The translations under genes were made by a program, and so were the position numbers. A stretch of 64,000 nt of DNA from Trichaptum fuscoviolaceum (taxonomy: Eukaryota; Basidiomycota; Agaricomycetes; Hymenochaetales; Trichaptaceae): assembly GCA_910574455.1 (NCBI GenBank), contig CAJSYZ010000007.1:3603773-3667772 (forward strand), given 5' to 3'. Of this stretch, positions 19,701 to 33,743 are shown one piece after another. The notes under the pieces were generated by a model. That model was not told the origin of the DNA. It searched no databases and saw only the letters and a list, made by a program, of their open reading frames with translations. Numbering within the stretch: the stretch's first letter is position 1; every line of letters starts with the position of its first letter.

Positions 19701-22353
19701 TCGCAGACTGTGCGAACCAAGCCCTCTGGAAACTCCCATCGAGTACAAGCCACGCCTTCGCGAGTCAATGCTACATTTTTAACGGAATGTTCCTTTGGGG
19801 TGGCGCACGATCGGCTTGTCCAGGTCATTACAGATGTTCAGCCCTTTGAGCCCTACTGGGAGTCGCTGACCTCCATAGACCTTTCCGAGAAGAAACTGGA
19901 TAGTGTCGCCAGGCTCAAAGAGTTTTTGCCGAAATTGGACCACCTTAAATTGTAAGTGGGTTCTCATTCAGTCCCTAAAAGCGTTTTCTAATCCGCTCTG
20001 GTATTTTTGTTTATGCATCGAAATAACCAATCCCCAACTTTTAGGAGTAAGAATCTGCTATCTTGGTTAAGTGGAGTACCAGGCTCAGTTAGAACATTAT
20101 CGGTGGGATCCAACGCGTTAGCCGACTGTCTTCTTATTCTTCGTCTCACTCACTGACATCCTTGTAGATTGACATCTTTGACATCCTTTAGTCACCTACT
20201 CAACTTAGAGCAACTGGACATCAGTCATAATGATCTTGAATCGGTGCATCGTTCGTGGTCTTTCTTATCAATAGGCTAACTTCCACTAAAGACGTTTCGT
20301 AGAACTTTCCTGCCTTCGTCATCTCCGTGAGCTTCGTGCAGACGGAAATAAGATCACATCATTGGATGGACTTTCCCATCTCGATGGTTTACTGAAACTC
20401 AGTCTTGAGAGTAATGAGTTGTCTGAAGTCGATTTCTCCGGGTATCAATGGTGTGTGCAGAATTTATCTAGGAATGGAATATAAAGGCTAACACAACATG
20501 GCAAAGGTCTCGCCTTGAACTGCTTAATCTCAGCTGCAACAAGATAGCGTCTGTGTCGGGTCTCGAGGGTTTGACCGGCATGGTGTCCCTCAATCTAGGT
20601 TTGTTGCTATTGGTTTGGGTTTACTTCGATGCCACCTCATATGCTTTGTATCATACCAGATAATAATCGCCTTACAATGTTGGATGCGCCTGATGGAAGC
20701 GCCTTGGCCAAGCTTCGTGTTCTCCGTTTAAGTGGAAACCGAATAAAACATTTAGATACTGCGCGGTTCCCCAACGTCCGCACTTTGTATATCGACAACA
20801 ATTTCCTTGCAGTCAATAGCGAGCGCGGTCAAACATTTTCTCCTCGCAGAATACTTAACATGCACCGCCTTGGTAAATTGGAGAACTTCAGCGCACGAAA
20901 CCAGGCGGGGGGCTCAGCTCGCGATTCTGGGTTGTAAGTCATTCTGTTTTAACATAACGAACCTTTTTAACCTAGTTTCCGAAGACATCTCGCTAGTGAA
21001 GATATTCGTGATGTCAAAAGACTATATTTGTCAGGTAGGCCGCCTCATAAGGCTGTTTGACGTCAGCGCGAACACGGACTGATGATCTGGGTAGGAAACC
21101 CCACGCCCTTTCCAATGGGTTCGACTGCTCAGGCTTGTTACAATCTTATTTATCTTGAGATCGCAGCTTGCCGTCTCACGTCACTCCCAACCAACTTCTC
21201 GACATTGATTCCAAACGTGCGCGTACTGAATCTCAACTACAACTTCCTCAACACCTCAGACATCGCAAGTTCCTTAGTTGGCCTTACGCGGCTGAGGAAG
21301 TTAACGATCGTCGGTAACCATATGACAGGAACGAAGGCCCTCATTCAGATGCTGGGAAATATGGGTCGCAATATTGAGATGCTAGACTTTAGGTGAGTAG
21401 TCCCCTTTCGAAAGCAGGACAAGGTTATGTTCCATGGACATCTCTGCGGAAGATTTCTTGGGTTTTATCATTGCGTCGCAAGACCCTGCAGGTCCATTTC
21501 GGCGGACTTGAAGTCTAAATTGTTTTTCCCGATGCAGCTACAACGGCGTTATGAGGTTTTCTCCGGCAACTTGCTTCCATCACATCAATAAGAAGCGCTG
21601 TTCTAACTTCGATTTCGCAGGATGAATCCTTGTACACTGGGCTGGTACCTGCCTTTGCTTGTGCAGGATAAAGACGTACCTGACGCTCTCCTGCAACCAT
21701 CCGATTTTGCTGGTAAGGCACCTGAGCTCCGTGATTCTCGGCGCCCTGTTTCTTCTTCAACTCACTCGTCAGTCTCCGTTGAGTTGAGGAGTGGAGGTCA
21801 TATGGAAGATAATTTGGGTGGCAGTAAGAGGGGTGGGAAAGGAGTTCAACCAAGTATGGGCACCGCCTATCAAGAAGCACAGGTGCGAGGGATCGGCAAA
21901 GCTCCGTCATCAGCGATTAGCGCCGGCGGTGCTTCCGGCTCCGGTATGTACATCGCCACCTCTGGAATCCGCGCAGCTGATCAAAGTGCTTCAGATTGTG
22001 ATGGTGATGAGAAGGCGATTGTCTTGTCAACTGCAGCTGGAAAAACTCCTCATGCAGAAACTAATCCATGGTCTCAACCCAATACAGCTCAGTCAAAGAC
22101 GGTTTCGAAAAAATCAAGCAGCCCCTCACACTGGGAAGCTCTTGATGCTCAGTTTCGAAGAGGGCTTCCTGATTCAACATATGCTGGCCGTCTTGCTTAC
22201 CGAGGTCTGGTCATGCGTGCATGCCCCAATATCCGGGTTTTGGACGGTGTCCGTACCTCGGAAAAGGAGAGGAACAAAGCCGAAGCGTTGCTAAAGCGTC
22301 TGCTGGGAGAGGAGGACCCGGATACAACTATCCGTGGCGTGAAACTAAGTTAA
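16778..22353 (+). CDS. cdc11: Cdc11/Nud1-like leucine-rich-repeat scaffold of the septation initiation/mitotic exit network
   Basis: Rebuilt exons: 16778-17891, 17945-19495, 19570-19951, 20045-20116, 20168-20250, 20303-20450, 20507-20598, 20660-20933, 20976-21034, 21095-21392 and 21621-22353, about 1601 residues with all phases consistent. The N-terminus (MASRPAWMTEDLADEWIEEE) is acidic, then comes a long disordered part with TPGKKAAIKDIFSPLP and, near residue 625, KMVYDSALKRWVKEKG. From about residue 990 at least ten leucine-rich repeats follow (LLNLSCNKIASV, LRLSGNRIKHL, LNLNYNFLN), then MNPCTLGWYLPLL and a cap ending in YRGLVMRACPNIRVLDG. In yeasts such proteins sit at the spindle pole body and recruit the kinase cascade that triggers septation. 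The family call rests on layout and motifs; function here is inferred. An 18-nt micro-exon at 21538-21555 is possible. Confidence 0.8.
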
Positions 22354-23411
22354 GGTACCTCATGTTGGAGTCAGGCGGTGGCTGCGTTACTGTACATCCA
22401 GGAAAATTGGTTGCCTAGTTTCAGCGCTCAGGCGATTACCTTTCTGACTCTGGTCTCAAGAGCTCGCGAAGGAGATACGACGAGGGAAATACTCTAACAT
22501 CACTATGACTATCGTCCCACTATCATAACAGATTCTATGACATCAGACTAGAGATACATTCATACATACATAGCTTTGTGTGCCGTGGAGCCTTCCCTGC
22601 TCCATGCCCTGTCTTTTGCGAACCTAGATTCGTTTCTGCACCATTTCCTCTCCATTTCCAACCGCATTCTGTAACCATTTATACATCTTCATCAATCAAT
22701 CTTAGCGGTTCTTAACGTGTTTTGTGATTTTCACACATCTCTACATAATTATACCTTTTACTTGCCTGTGTCTCCTTTTTTCCCTTGAAGATTGTGAACG
22801 TCCCGATTTTATGAACTTGTTTCATTCGTACTCGTATCGCTGTGCAATTTGCTGTCGAAACTATTATGCTATGTATCTGTATGTACACATCACCTATATC
22901 TACAAATTCTACTTTGTTTTGCATACTAAACCTTCGTCAATTGTGTGTGCGTTGCTTTTTTGTCGCTCTTCACTCCCGCCTGAACGTGGAAGAATAAGAT
23001 TTTGATTCTCTTATTCGCCAACTTTGAAAACAGTATAATCTTCACAATCATGTTCAACAAAATAGAGTTATTTCGATCACTTTCTCGTGTGTTCATCATG
23101 TAATGCTCTATCAATGTTGGAGCTGATCCTTCTCTTGCCCTTTTCATACGGTTCCTTTCCTGATGACCTCAAATGCGATGGTATCTCAAGCTCGATTCTG
23201 AGGTGTTCGATTGTAGATCTTCTGGATCAAGCTGCTTCCCTAGCGACCGATCGCGTGATCAGACATCGTAGCAAAGAGCATCACATTCTTTACAAGTGTC
23301 AAATACGGATACATACACAGCTTCTGACCTTTCCGAGGGCGGCCTCTCAGGAACGCTGAAATAGTATGTCTTTGTCATAGTCGACCTCAGATTACGCGCG
23401 TCATCATGCCC
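22354..23411. other. 3' flank of the SIN scaffold gene
   Basis: AT-rich downstream sequence with T-rich runs around 22700-22990. The short reading frames here lack protein-like composition. No RNA gene is recognised. Confidence 0.5.
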
Positions 23412-23414
23412 TAA

Positions 23415-24145
23415 GGAACAGGAGTTCAGCGGAATCGAGATTTACTGCGGAAATGCGATGAAGAGGACGACGGAATTGAGCTGCTCGAGTCTAGCCTTCT
23501 TCACCTTCACGAAACGACATCATCTGGAGTTGAGCGAAGCGCTGGATGCAATGCGCAGAAGCGATCCAATCAAGCGCTAGGACAAGTCCTGAGAGCTGTT
23601 TAGAAAAAAGAGTGAAATGCTTGAATTCCCTCGTTAAAACAGATTGAGGTATTGTCTCGCATTGAGTGTAAACTCTGCATCGGGATAGTAATTCTGGAAG
23701 ACTGGAAGAAAGGATTAACCATCTTAAACGTTGGTCGATATTCAACTGAGGCAAGCCCAGGACCGGGTTTGTTTCCAGAGTCTTTTGGATATAAGCGGGG
23801 AGCAAACGGCGTCTACGAGACATATTCTGTCCTCGACCGATGCTGGCGGGCCCTGGCAAAGCATGCGTGCAGGCCTTATGCGGACCGGAGCACGCAAATC
23901 TCCTGCTGCTTGTAGATTGTACTTGCGGGTTTACGGCGCATCCACACTCTTCTTACATTGAAGGGTCGCTGGACCAACGGCGTCCTGGATATCCAATTCA
24001 TGGCGCTGGTCGGGCATGTGAACGTTTGAAGCACATGCAAGCGCTTGAGTGTCACCAAACGTCATTTTGGGGGTACGTATGTCCGGACATATGGCAGAAC
24101 CTATCAAGTTTGGCTATAGCCTTGAAGCTTCGACGCGCTTCATGA
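23415..24145 (+). pseudogene. Coding-like segment, possibly a decayed multi-exon gene
   Basis: A frame without ATG runs from 23415 to the TAG at 23601-23603 and encodes an acidic, helical stretch (RDLLRKCDEEDDGIELLESS, then LHLHETTSSGVERS). A 45-nt intron (23598-23642, GT..AG) would join it in phase to a second open segment from 23643 to 23915. Further open frames in other phases reach 24145. I could not chain these into a full gene or recognise a family, so it may be a relic or a real, diverged gene. Confidence 0.25.
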
Positions 24146-27100
24146 TGAGCGAACCGGTGCAGCGATGGCAGCGGTGATCTTCTGTAGTGAGTGCTTTAGT
24201 TTGAATAGTGTCAGTCTCATCAATCTTTAGAACCTTTTCGATTTTTCGTCGTCTGGAGGAGCCTTTTGAATGTGTATATATGGGGCTTTCACCCAGTAGA
24301 GTCTAAGTCGAGAGCTAAGATGACCGGGCCGTGTTTAATTTATTACGTTCATTCATTACGGCGGAGATCTGTGCATCGTTGAGTGTGCGCTGATGACAAG
24401 CCTATATCGATTTTGTGAGCCTGGATTGCTGGCTGAATATTATCAAATGAGAGCAGTTGCGTAGCTACCGAGGAGTGGAATGACAGAGATGAAACATGAG
24501 AGACTAGAGGAGAGCATGAGGTGGACCTGTCTCAAGCCTGAGATCTCGCTTATCTCCCAATTTGGACTATAAACTGATAAATTATGTTTTTCATGGTGGC
24601 AGTGTTGTTATTATATTTACTCCTTTATGTCGAAAAGCCTAAAAGGCAAAGCATGTTCACGCTGTCGGACAGTCGGACTGCCTGGCTCTGGCTACATCAT
24701 CGCCGGTGGATCACGGAGATAACCGGATGAGGAAACAGCACTGAAATGTGTTGTCGACGAAATAGGTTTGATTGTGATCCATTTACATTTGTCTAACATA
24801 AGGACTCACAATGAGTAGATGGTAGTTAAACTGGCTCTCAAACATGATGCTGCGGCTGCGAAAGGGAAGCACCTTGCCTCTTGTGATAAACATTACTATA
24901 CTCTCCCGACGATTACTCTCTCTATGTGTGTAGATACATTGTGGTTTAACAAATGTGCAGTGGGACGTTACGAAACAGAGTGAATTTGTTCTTGTTGAAC
25001 AATTATGCTTCAAATCTCAGCTCTCTGCTGTCATTGGTACGCAACGCCGCCACCTTCAAGACGACTCTGGTTTCGATCTGTTTACAGCCATAGTAGGCAG
25101 GGGCCCTGAGCAAGTATTTCTTCAATCCTAGATCTCAACGGAGTTTATGGTCATCCGCAGCTAATGCAATGCAGATCGCGGTCAGATTCAAGAAACATAT
25201 TAAGTCCGAAGGCAAATAGCATTACAGAACAAAGAAATCTTTGGCCATTGTCAGTGTTTGTCAATAAGCTTAGTAGGCTATTGGATGGACAGAAGGCGGA
25301 AGATTGAGACACCGAAGTCGGTAGAGGCCCCAGAGATTCCATGTTGTACTGAGCTAATCTTCTTCGGACGAAGCTCTTCTCGAGGTCGGCACGGCAACTC
25401 TGGAGTCTAGATTGCTGCCGATCAATAAACCGTTTTGATAACTGCTGCTGATACACTGCGTTCTCGCTCGTGTGTACTCACTGAGGCTTTCATTGTAATT
25501 TCTTGCATTGTGTAGTTTTCCACCGTTCTTAAACATAACTTCTTCGTACTTCATGGATTAATCTAGAGTTCGGCTTCAATCAACAGCCGAGCATCCCCGG
25601 CATCAAGAACCCGCGAGATCGGCGTCAATGCCGGCAACGGCACAGCCCATGCCAGTGATCCGATCATTAGTTTTTCGTTACATTTCCAATCCAAATATAC
25701 GGTATGGTAGGAGATCCTGAGTTCGCGGAACACGTCTAAGCTTCTAATCCTCGTCCGCAGAGCTATATTGGAAGCAAATGGGCAACTATACCCAGCAAAA
25801 GCTCTAATGAGATGAAAATACAAATCGAGAATGTTCTATCTACACCTAAGCTTGCATAGTACACCCATTGACGTGATTGATTTGATTATAATAAAAGGCG
25901 CTTAAGTATATGAGTAGCTATTGTTTGTGTGGTAAATAACCGTGTGACGTCTTATCAACTACAAATCAAATTGAGAGACGGTGTCGATTTGTGGCAGGGC
26001 CCAACATGAGCAAGGCTTGAGGTCGAGCGGTTGGATGAAACTGATTCTCTTGTCAAGTTACCTCGCTGAGCTCTGGTACCAATGGCGAGGTTCGAGTGAA
26101 TGGAAAACCGCAGTCTCAGCTCGATAAACATGGTTGATGTAAGTTGAGGGACATACCATCAATGGATCCCCCGCAGTTTAAACTTCGAACTCGAGTATCC
26201 CTCTCGTCGGCTCCCCAGCTCAAGCTGCGCATTAGAGATCTTCCTATGTGGAGTCCAAATGATACTGGATGACAAATAGAGCCTCTTTGCAGACGTATCA
26301 ACATCACCGCGCTGCATCCTCCATCAGGGCCAATTGTAGCCATGGATCAGCGTTCGATTTGGGCTGTTGAGGTATAATCTCGGCCTCGGAATCAGTTCTT
26401 GATAGAAGTGGAAGGCATCGGTGCGTACTTCCGACTGTATAAAATGTGTTTAATGTGAAAGTAAAAAACTCACAAAGATTGCGGCTAAGAAGTGGAATGT
26501 GACACGACGTAAAGAAACCGGCGCTTGTCTTTCAGCTTAATGGGCACAAGTGGAGGTCAATCCTTCGACTAGGGTACACACGCACGGCGAGCGAGCGTGA
26601 TAAATTAACAAGAACTAGGAGCCAACACTGGCAACATCACCTTCTCAGGCGAGACGCCTGATATGAGATCGAGTCAGTAAAGAAGACAAAGACTAGATTC
26701 AGCAACTAAGATCCTCCTTTCGGCGAGCGATTCGAAGGTCCTAGCATCCAAGGACTATCGTTCCCCAGCCTCTTTGGTTCCCGGGAGAGACAGACAGACA
26801 ATCCGACGAGATGGACCAAACGCGTTGCCCAGTCCCCCAGTTCTGTGATTATCTCTGCGCAGTAGCGTATCACGAAATATCCGAACACACGGATCGTAAT
26901 TCACAATTCATCAACGAATGGTCTAGAAAACGCGGAAGCTGTAGCTGTAGCTGCGCCGGAAACAAACAAGCCGATTAAGTTTTGCTGGGCGGTGAGTGGA
27001 CCCGAGTTGAGTGCATTGGGCGCCGTTGATCAGGGCGCCGCAGCGTTGAATATACGACTTAATCATCATTGAGCGAAGCCTGTGCTCGACAGCGGGCGGA

Positions 27101-30100
27101 TAATCTGTAGTTTTTGCCAATAAGCAAACGATAAAATTGATTTATTATTAAAGAATTCCACATACATCCACCTGAAACTCTTGTCTTGCAATCAAGACAG
27201 GTCGCCGGATCTGTCGACCACCTTCATGAAAATGAGAGTTCTGACTCGTGCAGCAGTTGCAAGACTGACTCGGTAAAGCTTAGATAGAGTCATTGCCACT
27301 GTCAGGTAACAACGGCGGTACCCATTGTGGCGTCAGACGCCGTCAAAAGAGGGAGAGAAAATAAATTCAGAACTGTTCTCAGTAATCGCATCCGACGTGT
27401 TCACTCAGACCCGAAAGAATGCTCACTATGGCACCGCGGCATTTATGGGAAGGAAGAATCAAAGCTCTGGACAGGATTTGATACGGTGCCGTCCAGTGCT
27501 GGTCATGTTCTGTTGTTCTCTGATATGATATGTCAAAGCGAACGTTTATTGGATGGGGTGTGTCCAAAGCCAGACAGAGAAGAAGCCAATCGAAGGCCAT
27601 CTGGGGGCTTCTGCACGCGAAGTCATGTAAATGTTCAGCGTACCGTCATCATCACACCGTTAGGCACGTATGCGCATAGTGCCTGATTCTCAGAGAAACA
27701 CGCAGCGCATCTGATGGCGGGGACTTCGGTCGTCAGGACAGTCGCTAGGCCAAGAAGTCTAACGTCAATCCATACCGAATACAGAGGGCGCGAGCGTTCG
27801 GTATGCGGTAGCATAGGATGGAGGTTAGTGTGAACGCGAAGCTGATCTCGAGGACAATGAGCGGCTGTTGGGGAGCGTCCAATTAATTAAGCAGTTTGTT
27901 GTGAGAAATTGCCAGTGCGAACGCATTGCGCACAGACAAAATTATCGTCAATTATGATTGCGGCGCTGGGCAAGTGTCACCAAATCTTGGAGTCCGGGTA
28001 TGGAGATAGATCTGCAGATAAGCCTAGTGAGTCAGGCGATGCAAAGCAACAGAGCATAATCGTTTTAAACTTTCTCTTGCTGGTCAATCGGTCTGACAGT
28101 CGAAGAAAGGGCCATGGTGCGATTGCTCTGCAGTCCGAACTGTTTGCAAGTTAGCCATATCATTGGACCTTCCGGGACTCCGAGGGAATACGATCCAGAC
28201 GATGGACCACAGACCACAGTATATACCTTTGGCTAGAGAATTCTGATCTTCGCATGCCCTACGGCGGAGCTCGGGCACAGTATAGGCTAAAGCGGTTCAC
28301 GTGTTGAGACTGGATTCAAATGATTGATTTCTGTGGGAAGCAGCAAGTGCTTTGCTTTTCGGGCAGAGCGGGTGCAGGGAGTTAAGGAGGTCCGGCAGTG
28401 CAGATTTAATTGCACGACAAAAAACACGGCTTGGCTTTGAACCAGGTATATCTTCGCTATCGTGTTCAAAGTAGACCTGTAAGACATTGTGTACTTTTTG
28501 AAAAACAGACCCACAAACCTTGCACAAACGAACGCATAACCCTACGAAGTTGGTTCGCGCGCCGAGCATTGCAGCTCGCTGATAGCAAATATATCTCCAC
28601 ATCGCCAGCGTCTTGAACAATGATATTAGCAATTTTTGGTGGTAACGGCACCACACTGCCCAGCGTCGAAGATTGAAGACAGATTGATAAAAATAGCGTT
28701 TGTGACAGACACTGGCAGCGGTGAACCAAACGGGAGCGCGCCCTGGACCTACAAACGGCAAGTGGCCAACGGAATGAACGACTCGGTCACGGAAGTGTCA
28801 AAGGACTGGCATGAGGCCGAGCCCGGCAGACCGGTTCATGCTGTATATGAGGATGCTGAGGGAAAATCAGGACCACACGTCTTAGATGTCAGATGTATCC
28901 TTTGAATGTGAGTGTCCCGCATCATCAGAGTTGTCCAAATGAAGTAAAGGAAGAGTCTGAGCGCGATCGATCAGGAGCGCTCTGTCCGAAGTGTGTCAAG
29001 GTCTCGATAGAGACCAAGAGACACGGGCGATCTGTTGTTGGCAAAGGATTGATATGTGTGCAGAATTCGAGATGAGATAGGGGTTGTCGGCTATCGGTTT
29101 GCAGAGAAAAGTCCGACAGCAAATCGCAAGCGATGTCGATGCGGTGCAGTGTATCTACAGACCTAATCCCGTTCCTTCGCATCCCGGTCTTGCAGTGAGA
29201 ACGAACGGGCAAGTATGGATAGAGAGGATAAAGGAATCTGATCATAGGACAGAGTCAAAGTACTGCGATAACGAGTCGACCACGACGATCTCGGCTAGAG
29301 TTGGCAGTGACGATCTTCTTGGGCGATATCGTGATCCATCCCTTGCGGTCCGAGGCCAGAAAATATGAGTATGAAGTCGGAGGAGTTAGGCGACGGCCTT
29401 GAAATGCAGGTTAAGGCACGTCGTGGGCCACAAAGCCAGCGGCCTCGACTGTCAGCGTCAGATATGGCCAGGTTGCCTACGATTCCATTCTGCGAGAATG
29501 TCTGCGACTGATTGAGTGCGTAGGTGCCAATGATGAGCCGAGTGATGACTGAAGGCCCGGGAGGACACAAAACGTTCAAATTGCGGGCACAACTTGATGC
29601 CGCTTAGTCAGATCGGAACGAAGATCGGAGTTCACACTACCATCAACGGCACGACTTTCACTCTGTGTTCCTAACATCACCTGCGGGATGGTGAGTGTAC
29701 TTCTGAGGCACTGCTTGTGATGCCGGAGGCTTTACAGACTGGGGGTACTACTGACGATCGTCTCAGGTTCTAGCGTCAGCTGTGTCAGGATAAGCGGCGC
29801 TCAAGCATGATCCTGACTGTGGAAGCTGTTAACTATTATAGCTCGGAAGTTAATGATGATTTAATAGAGCGTATGGGCGATGATATGAATGCTGTGGACT
29901 ACCGAATGTGGGGACCTCAGGGAATAGGATGCCCTCAGAAAGAGGAGCAGGCACACAATATGATGTGCACGCAGTTAGCGTTTGTGGTCACATTGTATAT
30001 GACTCGCAGTAAAGGGGCAATACAGTAAAATACTTACCTATGTACAAAAATAGCTGCAAAGTTTGATGGAATACTCGCAGATCGAGAGCCAAGGGGAAGG

Positions 30101-33100
30101 AGAGTGCTTTGTCCCCGTGTGATGTACATCAGCTGGGCTGTCAGGATCGTGAGCGCTTGGAGTGGTGGACGATTGAGCCGCGGATACTCGCATCGGGAGA
30201 ATGAGATGCAGCAAGGGAGCTGGCGCTCGAGTCTTTAGTTCGTTAGGTATGCATTCCTCTGGCGCCCCACGTCTATTGACAGTGGATCAGCTAGAGTATG
30301 TGGGCAGTCGACATGCCGGCGGGTGAGCAACAAGAGATTCTCGACGAGCGCTTCTGTCGATCATAACCTATCTTCTCTCCGCCCCAATCTCATAGTATAG
30401 TATACTGTAGCATCATGAGTATATGGCGCACACCGCAGAACTCGAAGATGGCGCCCATACGTGATAGAGTACTGCGGTCGTCAAGCAGCCAGGCACTAAG
30501 AAGCGTTGTGTACACTGATCTGACAGAAAAGACAGACTGGACAAGATGGACAGAGAACATCACGCACTGCGAGTGTGAGTCTGTTTCAGCGAGAGAAAGA
30601 TGGTGAACCAGAGCCAGAGAGCAGATTGCGACATTAGGGAGCTGTGTGTCCATATTGCGCGTAGAACTTCTCGCTGCTGTCAGGAACACCTTCGTATCGG
30701 TCGATCAAAAGAAGTCGAAGCCGAAGAAGCCTCATGCAGGTCGTACCGATATGAGAGACGAGAGGGATTGATCAAACTTTCTTTCGTCTGTCTTTTCTTG
30801 GAGCTGAATCCGAATCTGGTCTGGGCATGCGCAGAATTTGGACATGCAGCCCGGGATTGGGAATGATGAGAAACCTCGGAAGTGCAGTTTTATGGACTGG
30901 CCTCGACTGAATGTCCAGTATGCAGCTCTGGAATGTTGTCAGCCGACTTCGATAACCCAGAGAAATCACCGACAACAGCATGCACTCCGAGCCCACAGTT
31001 CCAGAAGTAAAGTCGAAGACAGACTCACAAACAGAAGGGAATGTGAAGCTTTTGGACCATGGATAGTGTCCAACTCTTTACCACGTCTGTCTCGCGTACC
31101 ATTGGTATCCCGATTCCTGACCCACGACCTTCAGCTCATTTGGGAGATCCCTACCAAATCAAAACAATCAATAGACCCGCGGTGTTAAATACTCCTTTCC
31201 TCCGTCCTCCGTGCGGGGTCGATGGTACAATGGTGATGGTGAGAAAGAGGTCGACAGGCGGTGATGGCAAGTTATATTTGCATCACCTGGTCACGAGCAA
31301 GTATGTCCGAGTATGCGAGCAACAGGTATGTTTTGGAAAGCTGATTGCGCGGGAGGTGGACGTGCGGGAGTAATCAGTGCTCAGAAAAGGCTGTGCGCTA
31401 TATGATAGGCATTCGGCCTTGGGAGGTCGATGATTGGCGTGCAGCTGTGGATGAACGGGTCACCATGGCGATGACGGGGATCCGGAGGACAGATTGATTA
31501 TCCAGAAAAAACAAAACACATGCACAATGGCGAGTAGATTGGATAACCAACCGAGCCCGCACTCCTTGATTTTGATCAGTGCTCTGTGATTCCATGATAT
31601 CGATGTGCGGATTGGCGAACTGGCGAGAGGGCAAGCGAGAGTTGTGAGTGATTCTGCCAGATATGCGATTGTCTGCGTGAATGAGAGTGGAAAACGGAAA
31701 ACACTGAGCTCGGTACAGCTGCTGCTGAGCATATTCGGAAAGGATGGCAGCTTGAGCAGAATAAGTATCTCGATATGTGGAAGGAAGGGAGGTGAGAATA
31801 ACGTTCGGGTACGTCCGAGCCTCCCCGGAGGGTATCCAGGGTCGGGTAAGACCGACGATACGGGTGGCCGACCGACGAGGGCTCTTAGCCCGCGCATAGA
31901 CCCGGAGCCGGCCCTCCAACGGTGACTCCCTTCGGTGCCTGACTCTCTCTCCGCTGACCGACCCTGCGCATGAGAACAAGACACCATCTTTTAGTCGCCT
32001 TCATTCCATCTGCGATCTGCACCATCTTCATTGCTCAACACTCCAGAAAAAAGCGTTCAAGCTGCCCGAAGTAGAGCGAGCGCACAGGCTGGCTATGGAT
32101 ATTGGTTGGGACGAAAGCTAGTGGGGGTATTGCAAATGTTTATATTCGAGTTGTGTGGGGCGTGCTAGAGGCTGATCCCGACTATACCAAACCAGGGCGG
32201 TCGGTGTTTGCATTCGATCGGAGATGACCGGCACGCACGTAACATCGTAAAATTACTTTCGGTTTTACCTCAAGCCAAGCCAATTGGCGAGGGGACACGG
32301 CTGTGCTTACGCGTAGCACCTTTATTCATAGTATAATTTAGCACGTAAAGTCAGTGGGACATGAAAGGATTAGAAGCACTGATTTTAGTGTGAAGACGTT
32401 CCGGGCGTATGGATTTCTTGGGATAGCACTAAATCTTGTGGTGTTTTTGTATATTTCTGAAATTCGGCTTTCGTTCGGACACACAGAGAGACATGCACAG
32501 AAAAACATATGAGCCGGACCGATCTGCAACAAACGACGAGAAGGTTAATCCGGGGATCCAATGTCCCCGGAACACAGGCCGCGGTATGTTTTGTATTCAT
32601 CCACCCGCGGCCAGTATGTGCAGATCTAGTAAATTTACAGTTATTTAAATTTTATACGTGCGCGTGAAGCAAGATGAGTCAACGGAGGCAATTTCATTTA
32701 GCCTTTTACGGACGCGTAGGGCGCATCGGAGAGCTCGGGGAGCAGAGGGCGGAAGGCATCCGGCTGGCCCACGTTGTCGTATTGTCTGTGCGCTTCAGAG
32801 ATCTGAGAGAAAACGCGAGAGAGCAGAGAGCAGTGCAGGCGGTGTTGCGTCGTCACGGGCCAGACTCGGTCCTCGGCTTCGGGATGGAGGATACACGGGC
32901 CTTGAAGCTGTGCCTCACAGCGTCGATCCCGTGTTTTCGCACGCGGGTGCGTCACGCGTGCGCTGTGACAGTGTTTTTGATTAATTAACAGGGCTGTGAC
33001 CAATGGCCGGCTTTTTGGCTCGCAAAGATATCGGATGTGGACGGTCTATGGGTCCGCAACAGATGAATTTCAAGCACCATGCCCTGTTTCGCTTTTTGTT

Positions 33101-33400
33101 CGCTTTTCCGTTCCTCGCTCCTCTTCCCCTCTTGCTCCTCTCCTCTCGAACGCGATCAACGACGAGCACAGTCCTTGACCCGCGCACAGCATCGCGAACC
33201 CGAGCCTGCACAGTGTGCGCGCACCCGTACAGCCCGACGCCCGAGCGCCCGAGGGAAACAAGGATCCGAAAGTAGGGAGGCAATGTGCGTATCTGCGCCC
33301 ATTTCGGATTAAAGAGAGGGATACGTACTGATTCAGATTTCAGACCTGCATACGCACGCCCGCAGAAACATCTTCTCTGATCAGAACGCAGGATCAGATC
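24146..33400. other. About 9 kb without a recognisable gene
   Basis: All frames are short and poorly protein-like. The one partial exception is minus-strand 25823-25150, where two frames (with LIRAFAGYSCPFASNIALRT, and KRFIDRQQSRLQSCRADLEK) look mildly coding but cannot be joined. No tRNA, snRNA or transposon terminus was found. A GC-rich patch at about 31840-31960 forms short hairpins of no known type. Confidence 0.45.
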
Positions 33401-33737
33401 AGACGGCGGGTTCTGTGCACAGAGGCTGAGCGCGAGAAACAATCCAAGTCCGTGGAACTCTCCCTCCCATCAAATACCCAAATCCAAATTCAGTTCGAGA
33501 TTGGTATTCTGATACTTCCCCTCCCTGCCCCCGTCCCTAAAAGGCCAATCGCAGAGCTAGTCTCCCTCCCGCATCCCATCCTCCACAGTCCTGCTTCGCG
33601 CTTCCATCCCCTTCATATCCAATCCCTCCGACTTTTTCTGCTCGCTCCGTCCCGACGAGACACCAGCGAAGCCTCGAAGCGCAAGACGCAACGGATTGCC
33701 TGGAAGTCACCGACACGAAGCCACCGCCGATCCCCCG

Positions 33738-33743
33738 TATAAG
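33738..33743 (+). promoter_or_regulatory. Possible TATA box of the homeobox gene
   Basis: TATAAG lies in an otherwise pyrimidine-rich upstream region (33450-34000), about 420 bp before the proposed start codon. It would place transcription start near 33770 and give a long 5' leader. Confidence 0.35.

Noticed and set aside
30028..30050. ATACTTACCT, resembling the 5' end of U1 snRNA
   Set aside because: The following sequence does not fit U1 stem-loop I or any Sm site.
31840..31960. GC-rich patch with short inverted repeats, considered as a structured RNA gene
   Set aside because: No match in my knowledge to rRNA, SRP, snRNA or RNase P consensus motifs; pairing is local and weak.
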